64,000 nucleotides of DNA from Desulfovibrio sp. (GCA_016218665.1 JACRDI010000036.1:62001-126000); one strand, 5' to 3'; counted from the first letter of the stretch, positions 25,558 to 35,684 are shown. Numbers and translations: made by a program. Notes: generated by a model not told the origin, from the sequence alone.

Positions 25558-28500
25558 CTAGGAGCCCTCCGGCCCCTGCCCGGCGGACTTCTTCCCGGCC
25601 AGCCGCTCGGAGAACTTCTGGATGACGCTGTACAGCACCGGGATGAGCACCACGCCGATGGCCGCCGCGAAGAGCATGCCGCCGAACACCGCCGTGCCCA
25701 TGGTGTTGCGCGCGGCCGCGCCCGCGCCCTTGGCCAGGGCCAGGGGCACCACGCCCAGAATGAAGGCGAAGCTGGTCATGAGGATGGGCCGGAAACGCGC
25801 CAGGGCGCCCTCCAGGGCGGCCTCGTCCGTGGGCATGCCGGCCTCGCGCCGGGCCTTGGCGAACTCCACGATGAGGATGGCGTTCTTGGCCGCCAGGCCG
25901 ATGAGCACCACCAGGCCGATCTGGGCGTACACGTTGTTGTCGAAGCCCCGGACCATCTGCGCGGCCATGGCGCCGAAGACGCTGGTGGGGATGGACAGGA
26001 TGACCGCGAAGGGAATGGACCAGGACTCGTACTGGGCCGCCAGCACCAGGAAGACCATCAAGAGGCCCATGCCGAAGGCCACCATGGCCTGGGCCCCGGC
26101 CTGCTTCTCCTGGAAGGCTATGCCCGTCCACTCCATGCCGTAGCCCTGGGGCAGGGTCTTGGTCACGGCGCGCTCCACCGCGCCCATGAGCTCGCCCGTG
26201 CTGTGGCCCGGGGCCACGCCGGTGGTGAACTCCACCGAGCGGTACAGATTGTAGCGGCGGATGTACTCCGGTCCCTTGATGCTGGTTCCGGTGCCCAGGG
26301 TGTTCAGGGGCACCATGCCGCCCGAGGAATTGCGCACGAAGAACCGCGCGATGTCCTCCTCCGTGGCGCGGTACTGGGACTCCGCCTGGAGCATGACCCG
26401 GTAGGTGCGGCCAAACTTGTTGAAGTCGTTCACGTACTTTCCGCCGAGCATGATCTGCAGGGTGCTGAACACGTCGTTCAGGATCACGCCCTGGGTCTTC
26501 ACCTTGGCGCGGTCAACATCGAAGAAGTACTGCGGCACGCTGACGCTGAAGTCCGTGAACACGCCGCCCACGGCCTTGTCCGCGGCCACGGTCTTCCACA
26601 GGGCGCCCATGTTCTTGCCCAGGTCGGCTATGGACTTGCTGGAGCGGTCCTGCATCTCGAACTGGTAGCCGCCGGTGCTGCCCATGCCGGGCACGGTGGG
26701 CGGCGGAATGCAGATGATGCGGCCTTCGGGCATCTGGCTGAAGGCCGCCTGGGCGCGGCCGATGGCCGCCGCCAGGGAGAGCTCCCTGGTCTGGCGCTCG
26801 TCCCAGGGCTTGAGCACCACGAACAGGCAGGAGGTGTAGGAGCTGTACCCGCCGGTGAGGATGTTCAGGCCGCCCAGCACGATGGTGTCGGCCACGGCCG
26901 GGTCCTGGGTCAGCACGGCCTCCATCTTCTTCACCAGCGCGTCGTTGCGCTTGAGGGACGCCGCCTCGGGCAGGTTCACGGAAACGATGTAGTAGCCCAT
27001 GTCCTCCGAGGGCACGAAACCCGTGGGCAGCACCTTGAGCACGCCGCCCGTGGCCGCGAAGAGCCCCAGCAAAGCCAGGAGCACCATGGCCGACATGCGG
27101 ATGCCCTTCTTCACCAGCGCGCCGTAGCCCGCGGTGAAGGCGTCGAAGCCCCTGTTGAACCCGCCGAAGAAGCGGCCGATCAGGCCGGTCTTCTCCTTGG
27201 CGGGCCGGAGCAGGATGGAGCACAGGGCCGGGCTCAAGGTCAGGGCGTTCAGGGCGGAAATGCCCACGCTGACCGCCACGGTGACGGCGAACTGCTGGTA
27301 CAGGCGCCCCGTGGTGCCGCTCATGAAGGCCGAGGGCAGAAACACGCTCATGAGCACCAGCGAGATGGCCACGATGGGCCCGGCCACTTCGCCCATGGCC
27401 TTTTTCGTGGCCTCCAGCGGCGGGAGCTTCTCGTGGTCGATCTTGTGCTGCACGGCCTCCACCACCACGATGGCGTCGTCCACCACGATGCCGATGGCCA
27501 GCACCATGGCGAAGAGCGTTATGGTGTTGATGGAGAAGCCGAGCAGCGGAAAGGCTGCGAAGGTGCCGATGAGCGCCACCGGCACGGTGATCATGGGAAT
27601 GAGCGTGGCGCGCCAGTCCTGCAGGAAGATGAACACCACGACGAGCACCAGGATGACCGCCTCGAACAGCGTGTGCAGCACGCTCTCGATGGAGGCGCGC
27701 ACGAAGCGGGTGGTGTCGAAGGGGATCTTGTACTCCATGCCCTCGGGGAAGCTCTTGGAGCGGTCGGCCATCAGCGCGCGCAGCTGGTTGGCCAGGTCGA
27801 TGGCGTTGGCCCCGGGCAGCTGGTAGATGCAGATGGTTGAGGTGGGCTGGGCGTTCAGCCTGGTGTAGCCGCGGTAGCTCTCGCTGCCCAGTTCCACGCG
27901 GGCCACGTCCTTCAGGCGCACGATGTTGGCGCCGGTGCCCGCGCGCAGGATGACGTTCTCGAACTCCGCCGGCTCGGCCAGGCGGCCCTTCACCTGCACG
28001 GTGATCTGGAAGGGGACGTTCCCCGGCGAGGGCTGCTGGCCCAGCTGACCGCCCGGGGCCTGCACGTTCTGCTCGGAAAGGGCGTTGGCCACGTCCACGG
28101 CGGTAAGGCCCAGCTGCGAAAGCTTGTTGGGATCGAGCCACACGCGCATGCCGTAGGTGAGGTTGGCCGCCAGCACCACGTTGCCCACGCCGGGAATGCG
28201 GCTGATGGCGTCCACCAGGTTGATGCGCGCGTAGTTCTCCAGGAACAGCGAGTCGTAGATGCCCTTGGGCGAGGTGAGGTTCACCACCAGCACCATGTCG
28301 GGCGACTGCTTCATCACCGACACGCCCGCGCGGGTGACGTCGGCCGGGAGGCTGGGCGCGGCCAGCTGCACGCGGTTCTGCACGTCCACGGTGGCCAGCT
28401 CCAGGTCGCGGTCGGCCTCGAAGGAGACGTTCAGCACCATGCGGCCGTCGTTGGAGCTCACGGAGTTCATGTACAGCATGCCCTGGGCGCCGTTCACCTG

Positions 28501-28704
28501 CTGCTCGATGGGCGCGGCCACGGTCTCCTCCACCACCTGGGCGCTGGCGCCGTTGTAGCTGCCCACCACCTGCACGGTGGAGGGCGCGATGCGGCTGGGG
28601 AACTGCGACACCGGCAGCACCGCTATGCACAGCCCGCCCACGATGGTGATGATGATGGAGATGACCGCGGAGAAGATGGGGCGTTGGATGAAGAAGTTGA
28701 CCAT
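25558..28704 (-). CDS. RND-family multidrug efflux pump, inner-membrane transporter (AcrB/MexF-like)
   Basis: 1048 residues, standard for HAE1 RND pumps. It begins [24 protein letters not shown]. The proton-relay pair DD lies in [17 protein letters not shown] within TM4, and the family motif [23 protein letters not shown] follows. Two large periplasmic loops, 12 expected helices and the C-terminal FVLI-type end are intact. The membrane fusion partner is encoded 103 nt upstream; no TolC-type outer-membrane gene is present, so the pump probably borrows one. Substrates cannot be predicted from the sequence. Confidence 0.95.
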   Translation of the reverse strand: MVNFFIQRPIFSAVISIIITIVGGLCIAVLPVSQFPSRIAPSTVQVVGSYNGASAQVVEETVAAPIEQQVNGAQGMLYMNSVSSNDGRMVLNVSFEADRDLELATVDVQNRVQLAAPSLPADVTRAGVSVMKQSPDMVLVVNLTSPKGIYDSLFLENYARINLVDAISRIPGVGNVVLAANLTYGMRVWLDPNKLSQLGLTAVDVANALSEQNVQAPGGQLGQQPSPGNVPFQITVQVKGRLAEPAEFENVILRAGTGANIVRLKDVARVELGSESYRGYTRLNAQPTSTICIYQLPGANAIDLANQLRALMADRSKSFPEGMEYKIPFDTTRFVRASIESVLHTLFEAVILVLVVVFIFLQDWRATLIPMITVPVALIGTFAAFPLLGFSINTITLFAMVLAIGIVVDDAIVVVEAVQHKIDHEKLPPLEATKKAMGEVAGPIVAISLVLMSVFLPSAFMSGTTGRLYQQFAVTVAVSVGISALNALTLSPALCSILLRPAKEKTGLIGRFFGGFNRGFDAFTAGYGALVKKGIRMSAMVLLALLGLFAATGGVLKVLPTGFVPSEDMGYYIVSVNLPEAASLKRNDALVKKMEAVLTQDPAVADTIVLGGLNILTGGYSSYTSCLFVVLKPWDERQTRELSLAAAIGRAQAAFSQMPEGRIICIPPPTVPGMGSTGGYQFEMQDRSSKSIADLGKNMGALWKTVAADKAVGGVFTDFSVSVPQYFFDVDRAKVKTQGVILNDVFSTLQIMLGGKYVNDFNKFGRTYRVMLQAESQYRATEEDIARFFVRNSSGGMVPLNTLGTGTSIKGPEYIRRYNLYRSVEFTTGVAPGHSTGELMGAVERAVTKTLPQGYGMEWTGIAFQEKQAGAQAMVAFGMGLLMVFLVLAAQYESWSIPFAVILSIPTSVFGAMAAQMVRGFDNNVYAQIGLVVLIGLAAKNAILIVEFAKARREAGMPTDEAALEGALARFRPILMTSFAFILGVVPLALAKGAGAAARNTMGTAVFGGMLFAAAIGVVLIPVLYSVIQKFSERLAGKKSAGQGPEGS

Positions 28705-28807
28705 GCAGGGCTCCCTTGGCGGCGCGTGCGCGCGGGAATTGTGTGCTGCAGGATGAGATTCGGCCGGGGCGGGGGCGCTCCCTCCCCGGCCGGTGTCGCC
28801 GCTTCGG

Positions 28808-30025
28808 CTACTGCTTGGGAGCCGCCGCAGCAGGGGCGGCGGGCTGGCCCTGGCCGGGCGCGGCCGCAGGGGCGGCGGGCGCCGCCACCACCGGGGTGCC
28901 GGTGCGCACCTTCTGCCAGCCGTCCACGATGATGGTCTCGTCGGCGTTCAGGCCCTTCTCGACGATGAAGCCCTCGGGCACCTTGATGCCCAGGGTCACG
29001 GGACGGCTGTCGGCCTTGCCGTCCTTGCCCACCACGAAGACGAACTTGGTTCCCTGGATGTCGTTCACGGCCTGCTCAGGCACCAGAATGGCATCCTGGG
29101 CCACGCCGACCTCGATGCGCACCTTGGCGAACAGGCCGGGCTTGATGAGGCCGTCGGGGTTGGGGAACACGGCGCGCACGGGCAGGGTGCCGGTGCTGGG
29201 GTCGATGGCCCGGTCGGCCATGTCGATGGAGCCCTGCTGGGGGTACACGGTGCCGTCGGCCAGGATCACCGTGGCCGGAAAAGGCTTGGAGGGCTGGCCC
29301 TTGGCCTTGGCCTCGGCCGCCCACTTGGCCACGGCCAGGTAGTTGCGCTCGGTGATGTTGAAGGTGACGGTGAAGTTGTCCGTGGCGGAGATGGTGGCCA
29401 GCAGGCTGTTCTCGCCCGGGCCCACCAGGTCGCCCACCTTGAAGTTGCTCTTGCCGATGCGGCCGGACTGCGGGGCCAGCACCCGGGTGTAGCCCAGGTT
29501 GACGCGGGCCTCGCTGGCGGTGGCCGAGGCGGCGGCCACGCTGGCGGCCAGCTGGCGCTCGTTGGTCACCTTGGCGTCGTACTCCTGCTGGCTCACCGCG
29601 CCCTGCTTCACCAGCGCCTCGAAGCGCTGGCGCTCCTTGCGGGCGTATTCCAGCTGGGCCTTGCCCTGGGCCACGTCGGCGCTGGCCTTGGCCATGGTGT
29701 TCTCCTGCTCCACGGGATCGATGACGAAGAGCAGGTCGCCCTGCTTCACCAGGGAGCCTTCGCGGAAGTTTATCTTCTTCAGGAAACCGTTGATGCGCGC
29801 CCGGAGCTCCACCGTGGACTGGGAATCCGTGCGGCCCGTGAACTCCGCCACCAGGGGCACGCTCCTGGGCTGCACCGTCTGCATGGTCACGGGCACGGGC
29901 TTGGCCCCCTGGGCGTCCTTGTCGTCGCCTTTGCCGCAGGCGGAAAGGGCAAGGGCCAGCAGCACGCAGAGCGCAAGGCGGCAGGCCAAGGGGGATTGCT
30001 GGGCGGAGCATGGACGCTTCGTCAT
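28808..30025 (-). CDS. RND efflux membrane fusion lipoprotein (AcrA/MexE-like)
   Basis: AGGAGG ahead of ATG 30025 fixes the start, giving 405 residues. A lipoprotein signal ([14 protein letters not shown], lipidated Cys near residue 28) precedes [36 protein letters not shown], the AcrA beta-barrel/lipoyl start. A helical hairpin (about 105-165), the lipoyl return ([21 protein letters not shown]) and a membrane-proximal domain follow. The last 35 residues are Ala/Pro/Gln-rich. It anchors in the inner membrane and couples the RND pump to an outer-membrane channel. Confidence 0.94.
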   Translation of the reverse strand: MTKRPCSAQQSPLACRLALCVLLALALSACGKGDDKDAQGAKPVPVTMQTVQPRSVPLVAEFTGRTDSQSTVELRARINGFLKKINFREGSLVKQGDLLFVIDPVEQENTMAKASADVAQGKAQLEYARKERQRFEALVKQGAVSQQEYDAKVTNERQLAASVAAASATASEARVNLGYTRVLAPQSGRIGKSNFKVGDLVGPGENSLLATISATDNFTVTFNITERNYLAVAKWAAEAKAKGQPSKPFPATVILADGTVYPQQGSIDMADRAIDPSTGTLPVRAVFPNPDGLIKPGLFAKVRIEVGVAQDAILVPEQAVNDIQGTKFVFVVGKDGKADSRPVTLGIKVPEGFIVEKGLNADETIIVDGWQKVRTGTPVVAAPAAPAAAPGQGQPAAPAAAAPKQ

Positions 30026-30337
30026 GGAAGATCCTCCTGCAGGGTGCTCGCCGATGGTCAGCGCATCAGGACGGGGGCACGCTTCATCGACTGCCGGCTG
30101 TGAATACGCATTTTTACTATGACACGTCGCACTGGTCGGGGCAAGGGGGCCCGTGCGGTCTTTTCCCGCCCCTGCGCAAGCCCCCCGCGCCGCATCCCAC
30201 GAGCAGCCCGACAGGGAAAACCTCCCGCTTGCGGGAAAGTCTCCCGGCGCTTCTCCGCCATGGTCCCTCGGCAAATGGCGCATCCACCTATTTCCCCTGC
30301 CCGCGCGCGGGGATAACAAAGTCAGCGGCAGGAGTCT

Positions 30338-30368
30338 TTCCCGCCGCCGCGCAGGTGCGCGGCGGGAA
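30338..30368. promoter_or_regulatory. GC-rich inverted repeat in the 30026-30393 gap, upstream of a small gene
   Basis: TTCCCGCCGC (30338-30347) and GCGGCGGGAA (30359-30368) are perfect 10-nt arms. An alternative register gives a 9-bp stem with AGGT loop (30344-30365). It lies just ahead of the ribosome site of the 64-codon gene. The wider gap 30026-30393 carries the octamer TTTCCCGC or its complement at 30162, 30231 and 30337, and a 12-bp CG palindrome at 30300-30311, but no gene I can support. No clear promoter for the pump operon was found there. Confidence 0.45.
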
Positions 30369-30393
30369 TGTGCGAAACCAAGCTGGAGGGGAT

Positions 30394-30588
30394 ATGCCGA
30401 GCAACTCCGAGTATGCCCAGAGGCAGTTCCGGACAGAGGCGGCAGGCCGGGCCGAGCGGGAGATTATCGAGCGTGAGCTGCGCGAACTGCGCGGCAGGCT
30501 GCGGGCCCTGGAGGAGAAGGTCGCCTTCCTGACCAGCCAGATTTCCTCGCGCAAGGCAGACCAGGACCCCCCGCGCGGGTTCTCCTAG
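30394..30588 (+). CDS. Small coiled-coil protein of unknown function
   Basis: 64 residues from ATG 30394 behind a strong GGAGGGG site. The sequence is highly charged and helical: REIIERELRELRGRLRALEEKVAFL (residues about 22-46) has heptad spacing of Leu/Ile/Val and should form a coiled coil. No signal peptide or membrane helix is visible. It is 123 nt ahead of the glutamate-synthase-like gene and in the same direction. I do not recognise a family. The ribosome site and amphipathic pattern support it as real, though a chance frame cannot be excluded in such GC-rich DNA. Confidence 0.6.
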   Translation: MPSNSEYAQRQFRTEAAGRAEREIIERELRELRGRLRALEEKVAFLTSQISSRKADQDPPRGFS

Positions 30589-30711
30589 GCGGCGGGGCAG
30601 GGTCGAGGCGCGCCGGCGGCCGGGCGACGGGGGGTGTGCCCCCGCGAGGGCCGCGCGGCGGTTTGGGCATGGCCGCGGCCGTGCCGGGCAATCATTTCAC
30701 CTGGAGGGAGT

Positions 30712-32352
30712 ATGTCGCAGTGGTCCAAAAGCAATGACGTCCTGAACACCGTGAACCGGGGCAACCCGTGCGAATCCGGCCTGTGCACCCTGTGCCGGGC
30801 CGACTGCTCCGGCAAGTGCGAGACCTGGCTGTCCAGCCTCAAGGGCCGCAGCCTGCTCTACCCCCGCGACTTCGGCGCCGTGACCGCGGGCAGCGGCAAC
30901 ACCTGCCACGTGGGCGTGAGCTACAACTCCCTGCGCATCCAGGGCTACAACTACGGGGCCGACGGGCTGGCCAAGGGCGTGTCGAGCTCGCCGGACAACT
31001 GCCTGTTCACCCGCGTCGGGCTGGAGACCTCCTTCGGCCGCCAGGACCCCGTGAAGTGCCGGCTGCCGCTCATGACCGGGGCGCTGGGCTCCACCTTCAT
31101 CGCCGCCAAGTACTGGGACTCCTTCGCCATCGGCGGCTCGCTGGCGGGCATTCCCGTGGTGGTGGGCGAGAACGTCGTCGGCGTGGACCGCGAGAGCAAG
31201 CTCACCGCCAAGAAGATCACCAAGGCCCCGGAGCTGGACCGCCGCGTGGAGACCTACCTGCGCTACAACGACGGGTATGGCGCCATCATCGTGCAGATGA
31301 ACGTGGAGGACACCCGCAACGGCGTGGCCGAGTACGTCATCGGCAAGTACGGCGACAAGGTCTGCCTGGAGCTCAAGTGGGGCCAGGGCGCCAAGAACAT
31401 CGGCGGCGAGATCGAGGTCGCCAGCCTGGACTACGCCCTGTTCCTGAAAAAGCGCGGCTACCTTGTGGACCCCGACCCCGAGGACAAGAAGGTCCAGGAG
31501 GCCTTCAAGAGCGGGGCCGTGCGCGGCTTCGCCCGGCACAGCCGCCTGGGCTACACCGACCTTTCCTGCGAGGCCCAGGTGCGCGAGAGCTTCATGGAGT
31601 CCGTGGCGTACCTGCGCAAGCTGGGGTTCAAGCGCATCTCCCTCAAGACCGGCTCCTACGGCATGGAAGCCCTGGCCATGAGCATCAAGTACGCCACCGA
31701 CGCCGGCCTTGACCTCTTGACCATCGACGGCTCCGGCGGCGGCACGGGCATGAGCCCCTGGAACATGATGGAGACCTGGGGCGTGCCGAGCATCCTGCTG
31801 CACGCCAAGGCCCGCGAGTACGCGGCCCTGCTCGCCGCCCGCGGCCAGAAGGTGGTCGACATGTCCTTCGCCGGCGGCTTTGCCCGGGAGGACCACGTGT
31901 TCAAGGCCATGGCGCTCGGCGCGCCCTTCGTGAAGCTCATCTGCATGGGCCGCGCCATCATGATCCCCGGCTTCCTGGGGGCGAACATCGAGGGCGCGCT
32001 GCACCCCGAGCGCCGGGCCAAGGTGCACGGCAACTGGGACGCCCTGCCCAAGACCGTGAGCGACCTGGGCAAGAGCCCGGAGCAGATCTTCGCCTGCTAC
32101 GAGGACGTGAAGAAGCGCGTGGGCGCCAAGGAAATGAAGAACATCCCCTACGGGGCCATCGCCTTCTGCACCCTGGCGGACAAGCTCTCCGCGGGGCTGC
32201 AGCAGCTCCTGGCCGGCGCGCGCCGCTTCAACCTGGGGCAGATCAGCCGCAACGACATCGCCGCCGCCAACCGCGAGACCGCGCTGGAGACCGGCCTTCC
32301 CTTCATCACCGACGTGCAGGACGAGACCGCCAGAAAGATCCTGGAAGCCTAG
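30712..32352 (+). CDS. Stand-alone glutamate-synthase-like (GltB central-domain) protein with N-terminal Cys cluster
   Basis: CTGGAGGGAG places the start at ATG 30712; 546 residues. The body resembles the FMN/2-oxoglutarate domain of glutamate synthase, a TIM barrel: GFKRISLKTGSYGMEALAMS, LLTIDGSGGGTGMSPWNMMETWGVPS, then VDMSFAGGFAREDHVFKAMALGA and GRAIMIPGF. No amidotransferase domain and no canonical GEGGE motif are present; the equivalent region reads GENVVG. The N-terminus carries C20-x4-C25-x2-C28-x3-C32-x3-C36, a likely iron-sulfur site. It could be a divergent glutamate-synthase large-subunit domain or an oxidoreductase of different substrate. A strong hairpin follows the stop. Confidence 0.82.
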   Translation: MSQWSKSNDVLNTVNRGNPCESGLCTLCRADCSGKCETWLSSLKGRSLLYPRDFGAVTAGSGNTCHVGVSYNSLRIQGYNYGADGLAKGVSSSPDNCLFTRVGLETSFGRQDPVKCRLPLMTGALGSTFIAAKYWDSFAIGGSLAGIPVVVGENVVGVDRESKLTAKKITKAPELDRRVETYLRYNDGYGAIIVQMNVEDTRNGVAEYVIGKYGDKVCLELKWGQGAKNIGGEIEVASLDYALFLKKRGYLVDPDPEDKKVQEAFKSGAVRGFARHSRLGYTDLSCEAQVRESFMESVAYLRKLGFKRISLKTGSYGMEALAMSIKYATDAGLDLLTIDGSGGGTGMSPWNMMETWGVPSILLHAKAREYAALLAARGQKVVDMSFAGGFAREDHVFKAMALGAPFVKLICMGRAIMIPGFLGANIEGALHPERRAKVHGNWDALPKTVSDLGKSPEQIFACYEDVKKRVGAKEMKNIPYGAIAFCTLADKLSAGLQQLLAGARRFNLGQISRNDIAAANRETALETGLPFITDVQDETARKILEA

Positions 32353-32366
32353 TCCCAGCTGGGCCA

Positions 32367-32408
32367 GGCCGGCTCCTTTCCCGCCGCGGGGGGGGAAAGG
32401 GGCCGGCC
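32367..32408 (+). terminator. Strong hairpin terminator after the glutamate-synthase-like gene
   Basis: Arms 32367-32382 and 32393-32408 pair over 16 bp with a single G-T type mismatch and a 10-nt loop. There is no T-tract, so termination efficiency is inferred from stem strength. Confidence 0.65.
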
Positions 32409-32533
32409 CCTGTTGCCGGCCTGGGCGGGGCGGGCGGGGTTGGCGCGGCCGGAAGGGCGTGCTACCCTGAAACCGTTTCCCGGCGCGAAAGCCGCCCCGG
32501 AGCAAGAGCCAGGCAAGGCCCAGGCGAAACACC

Positions 32534-33724
32534 ATGTCCGACATGCGCAAGACCAAGGCCCAGCTCGTGGAGGAGCTTACACGCCTGCGCGAGGAGGGGG
32601 CCTGCGCCGCCGTGCCCGAGCACGAGCGCGTGCTGCGCGCCCTGCGCGAGCGCGTGAAGGAGCTGAACTGCCTGTACGGCATCTCCCGCCTGGCCCAGAA
32701 CCGGGAGCTCTCCCTGGAGGAGCTCATCCGCCAGGTGTGCGGACTGGTGTGCGAGTCCTGGCAATACCCGGAGATCACCTGCGCGCGCATACGCCTCGCC
32801 CCGGTCAAGGATGCGCTGGAGGAGGGCCTGGACTGCGCCACGCGCAACTTCGGCCCCTCGCGCTTCGCGCAGAAGAGCGCCATCGAAATCGGCGGGGAGC
32901 TGCTGGGCGAGATCGAGGTGCGCTACCTGGAAAAGCGGCCCAAGAGCGACGAGGGCCCGTTTTTGCGCGAGGAGCGCCACCTGCTGGACGCCGTGGCCGA
33001 CAAGCTGGCCCGCCTGGTGGAGGCCGCCCGCACCGAGGCCCGCATGCGCGTGCTCTCGCGCGAGCTCATCAAGGCCCAGGAGAAGGAGCGCCTGCGCATC
33101 GCCACCGAGCTGCACGACCACCTGGCCCAGGATCTGGCCAGCCTGAAGATGGAGCTGGGGGGCCTGACCGACCCCAGGCCGCCCGCGGGCAGGGAGCTCA
33201 AACGCAGGCTCGCGGCCATGGAGGAGCGCCTCTCCGGCGTCATCGCGGGCATCCGCGACCTGGCCTACGACCTGCTGCCGCCGGGGCTGGAGGATCTGGG
33301 CCTGGTGCGCACCCTGGCCCGGCACTGCGCGGACGTCTCGTCCCGCGCGGGCCTTCCCGTGGAGTTCTTCGCCGACGGCATGGAGGGCCTGCGGCTCACC
33401 TTCGAGGCCCAGATCAACATCTACCGCATGGTCCAGGAGGCCCTGGCCAACGTGCGCAGGCACGCCCAGGCCAGCCAGGCGACGGTGCGGCTCATCCTCT
33501 CGCACCCCAAGCTCATCCTGCGCATAGAGGACGACGGACAAGGCGTGGACCTGGAAGAGCGCCAGGACGAGATCCGGGAATCCCGGCGCATGGGCCTGTG
33601 GAGCCTGCGCGAACGCGCGCGCCTGCTGGGGGGAACCCTTTCCTTACGCTCGCGCCCCGGCAGGGGCATGCTCGTGCACATCGAAATACCAGTGGAGAAC
33701 CGCAATCATGGCGACGAAGTATAA
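32534..33724 (+). CDS. Cytoplasmic NarL-partner histidine kinase (HisKA_3)
   Basis: 396 residues without membrane segments. An N-terminal coiled coil (1-50) leads into a GAF-like sensor region (about 55-165: LSLEELIRQVCGLVCESWQYPEITCARIRL). HisKA_3 carries phosphoacceptor H194 in IATELHDHLAQDLASLKME. The ATPase has MVQEALANVRRHAQAS, IEDDGQGVD and MGLWSLRERARLLGG. The gene overlaps the downstream LuxR/NarL-type regulator by 17 nt, so they form a cognate pair. Signals are probably cytoplasmic, perhaps redox or ligand binding in the GAF-like part, which has three Cys. Confidence 0.93.
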   Translation: MSDMRKTKAQLVEELTRLREEGACAAVPEHERVLRALRERVKELNCLYGISRLAQNRELSLEELIRQVCGLVCESWQYPEITCARIRLAPVKDALEEGLDCATRNFGPSRFAQKSAIEIGGELLGEIEVRYLEKRPKSDEGPFLREERHLLDAVADKLARLVEAARTEARMRVLSRELIKAQEKERLRIATELHDHLAQDLASLKMELGGLTDPRPPAGRELKRRLAAMEERLSGVIAGIRDLAYDLLPPGLEDLGLVRTLARHCADVSSRAGLPVEFFADGMEGLRLTFEAQINIYRMVQEALANVRRHAQASQATVRLILSHPKLILRIEDDGQGVDLEERQDEIRESRRMGLWSLRERARLLGGTLSLRSRPGRGMLVHIEIPVENRNHGDEV

Positions 33725-34382
33725 GCTGCTCATCATCGACGACCACCCCATGTTCCGCGACGGCCTCAAAACCATCGTGCGCCTGAACCCGGCCTACGAG
33801 ATCGCCGGGGAGGCGGGAAGCTGCGCCGAGGGCCTGGCCCTGGCCCGCAGCGCCCGCCCGGACCTGGTCATCGTGGACATCTCGCTCCCCGACGGCAACG
33901 GCATCGACCTGGCCCGGGACATCCTCTCCCAGGTGCCCATGGCCCGCGTGGTCATGCTCAGCATGCACTCCAAGGTGGATTTCATCGCCACGGCCTTCCA
34001 GGCCGGGGTCTCGGCCTATCTGGCCAAGGAATCCAGCCGGGAACAGCTGCTGCAGGCGCTGGACGCGGTGATGGCCGGCCGGCAGTACCTGGACGGCTCC
34101 CTTTCGCCCCGTGTGGTGACGGAGCTGCTCTCGCGCCCCAGCGAGGAGACGCGCATGGCCGACGCGGCCTACGCCAAGCTCTCCCGCCGGGAGCAGCAGG
34201 TCCTGCGCCTGCTGGCGGAGGGTCTGGCCCCGGCGGTCATCGCCGAGCGGCTGTTCATCTCCCGCAAAACGGTGGAGAACCACCGCACCAACATCCTGAC
34301 CAAGCTGGGCATAAAGAGCCCGGTGGCCCTGGTGCGCTACGCCGCCCGCCTGGGCCTCATCGACCTGGACAACGACGAATAG
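33708..34382 (+). CDS. NarL/FixJ-family response regulator
   Basis: 224 residues. The receiver has D11/D12, phosphoacceptor D57 in LVIVDISLPDGNG and a YLAKESSREQL switch Lys. The LuxR-type HTH is LSRREQQVLRLLAEGLAPAVIAERLFISRKTVENHRTNILTKLGIKSPVALVRYA. It is translationally coupled to the kinase gene (17-nt overlap). It binds DNA as a dimer after phosphorylation; its targets are unknown. Confidence 0.95.
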   Translation: MATKYKLLIIDDHPMFRDGLKTIVRLNPAYEIAGEAGSCAEGLALARSARPDLVIVDISLPDGNGIDLARDILSQVPMARVVMLSMHSKVDFIATAFQAGVSAYLAKESSREQLLQALDAVMAGRQYLDGSLSPRVVTELLSRPSEETRMADAAYAKLSRREQQVLRLLAEGLAPAVIAERLFISRKTVENHRTNILTKLGIKSPVALVRYAARLGLIDLDNDE

Positions 34383-34390
34383 CGCGCCCG

Positions 34391-35542
34391 CTAGCGCTCC
34401 GGGCTCTGGGCGGCGCCTTCCGCCTGCAGCGCCACGCCGCTCTCGATCTCCTTGCCGTCGCGCAGGATGGTGAGCTTCACCGTGTCGCCGGGGCGGAAGT
34501 CGTCCAGCCGGGAAAGCAGGGCCGGCACGGAATCCACCGGCTTGCCCTCCACCTTGAGGATGATGTCGCCGGGGATGAAGCTGCCCTCGCGGTCGAAGCG
34601 CGCGCCCTTGAGTCCGGCGGCCTGCGCGCCGGAGCCCGGCCGCACGCGCAGCACCAGCACGCCCTTGACGCCCAGGTTCTCTGCGGCGGTCTCGTTCACG
34701 CGCTGGTCAACCTCGATGCCGAGGGCCGGCCGCGCGTAGCGCCCCTTGGCGATGAGCTGCGGCACCACGCGGTTCACCGTGTCCACCGGCACGGCGAAGC
34801 CGACGCCCGCCGACGCCCCGGAGGGGCTGTAGATGGCCGTGTTGACTCCGATGAGCCGGCCGGCGGAATCCAGCAGCGGCCCCCCCGAATTGCCCGGATT
34901 GATGGCCGCGTCGGTCTGGATGAGGTGCTCGATGACCCCGTTGTCATCGCCCTTGAGCGAACGGTCCAGGGCGGAGACGATGCCCGTGGTCAGGGTCCAG
35001 TCCAGGCCGAAGGGGTTGCCGATGGCGTAGACCTTCTGCCCCACCTTGAGATCGGCCGAGGTGCCCAGGGGAACCGGGGCGCGCTTGACGCCGGTGTCGA
35101 TCCTGAGCACGGCCAGGTCGTGCATGGGGCTCGCCCCCACCAGGGTGGCGGTGAGTTCCTTGCCGTCGGAGAAGCGCACCCGGGCCTCGGCCGCGCCGGC
35201 GATGACGTGGAAGTTGGTGACCACGTGCCCCTTGTCGTCCCAGATGAAGCCGGAGCCCGCGCCGCGCGGAATGGTGAAGATGTTCCGGCTCCAGAACTCC
35301 ACCACGCGCTGGGTGGTGGTGATGAACACCACCGCGTCCTTGGAGCGTTCGAAGAGGTCGATGGTGCTCTTCTCGTCGGCGGCGAGGTCTCCGCGCGGCG
35401 TCACCGCGCGGGGCACGGCCGTCTCGCGCCAGAACAGGCGCGTGGCCATGGGGGCCAGCTGCCACGCGGCAATGACCAGGATGATCGCCGCCACCGTCCA
35501 CTTGAGCCTGCGCAGGTAGGCGTCGCCGCCGTTCTTGTCCAT
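34391..35542 (-). CDS. DegS/HtrA-type membrane-anchored serine protease with one PDZ domain
   Basis: 383 residues. A single N-terminal helix (about 15-36) anchors it with the protease in the periplasm. The trypsin-like domain has the triad H112 (TNFHVIAG), D142 (MHDLAVL) and S219 (GNSGGPLL). One PDZ domain spans about 270-370 (GVLVLRVRPGSGAQAAGLKG, then FIPGDIILKVEG). A membrane anchor and single PDZ fit DegS-like regulated proteolysis better than DegP/DegQ. No RseA or RseB gene is nearby, so the substrate cannot be named. It is convergent with the response-regulator gene (8 nt apart) and divergent from the GGDEF-EAL gene. Confidence 0.93.
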   Translation of the reverse strand: MDKNGGDAYLRRLKWTVAAIILVIAAWQLAPMATRLFWRETAVPRAVTPRGDLAADEKSTIDLFERSKDAVVFITTTQRVVEFWSRNIFTIPRGAGSGFIWDDKGHVVTNFHVIAGAAEARVRFSDGKELTATLVGASPMHDLAVLRIDTGVKRAPVPLGTSADLKVGQKVYAIGNPFGLDWTLTTGIVSALDRSLKGDDNGVIEHLIQTDAAINPGNSGGPLLDSAGRLIGVNTAIYSPSGASAGVGFAVPVDTVNRVVPQLIAKGRYARPALGIEVDQRVNETAAENLGVKGVLVLRVRPGSGAQAAGLKGARFDREGSFIPGDIILKVEGKPVDSVPALLSRLDDFRPGDTVKLTILRDGKEIESGVALQAEGAAQSPER

Positions 35543-35684
35543 CCGGTCCCCTCCTTGTGCTGTTGCCGTCCGCTTCCGGCACTGAATGTAACGCTTCCCG
35601 CCGTCAATTCAAGGGGATGCCCCCCCCGGAAAGGACAGTTTTTTTCCGAGGCGCCGTTCATCCATTGAAATACACTTTACCGCC

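Noticed and set aside
23899-27840. A plus-strand open frame of over 1300 codons opposite the RND pump and HD-GYP genes.
   Set aside because: It is an antisense shadow created by G/C-rich third positions; the product is a His/Gly/Ala/Gln-rich string with no domain, while the minus-strand products are clear families.
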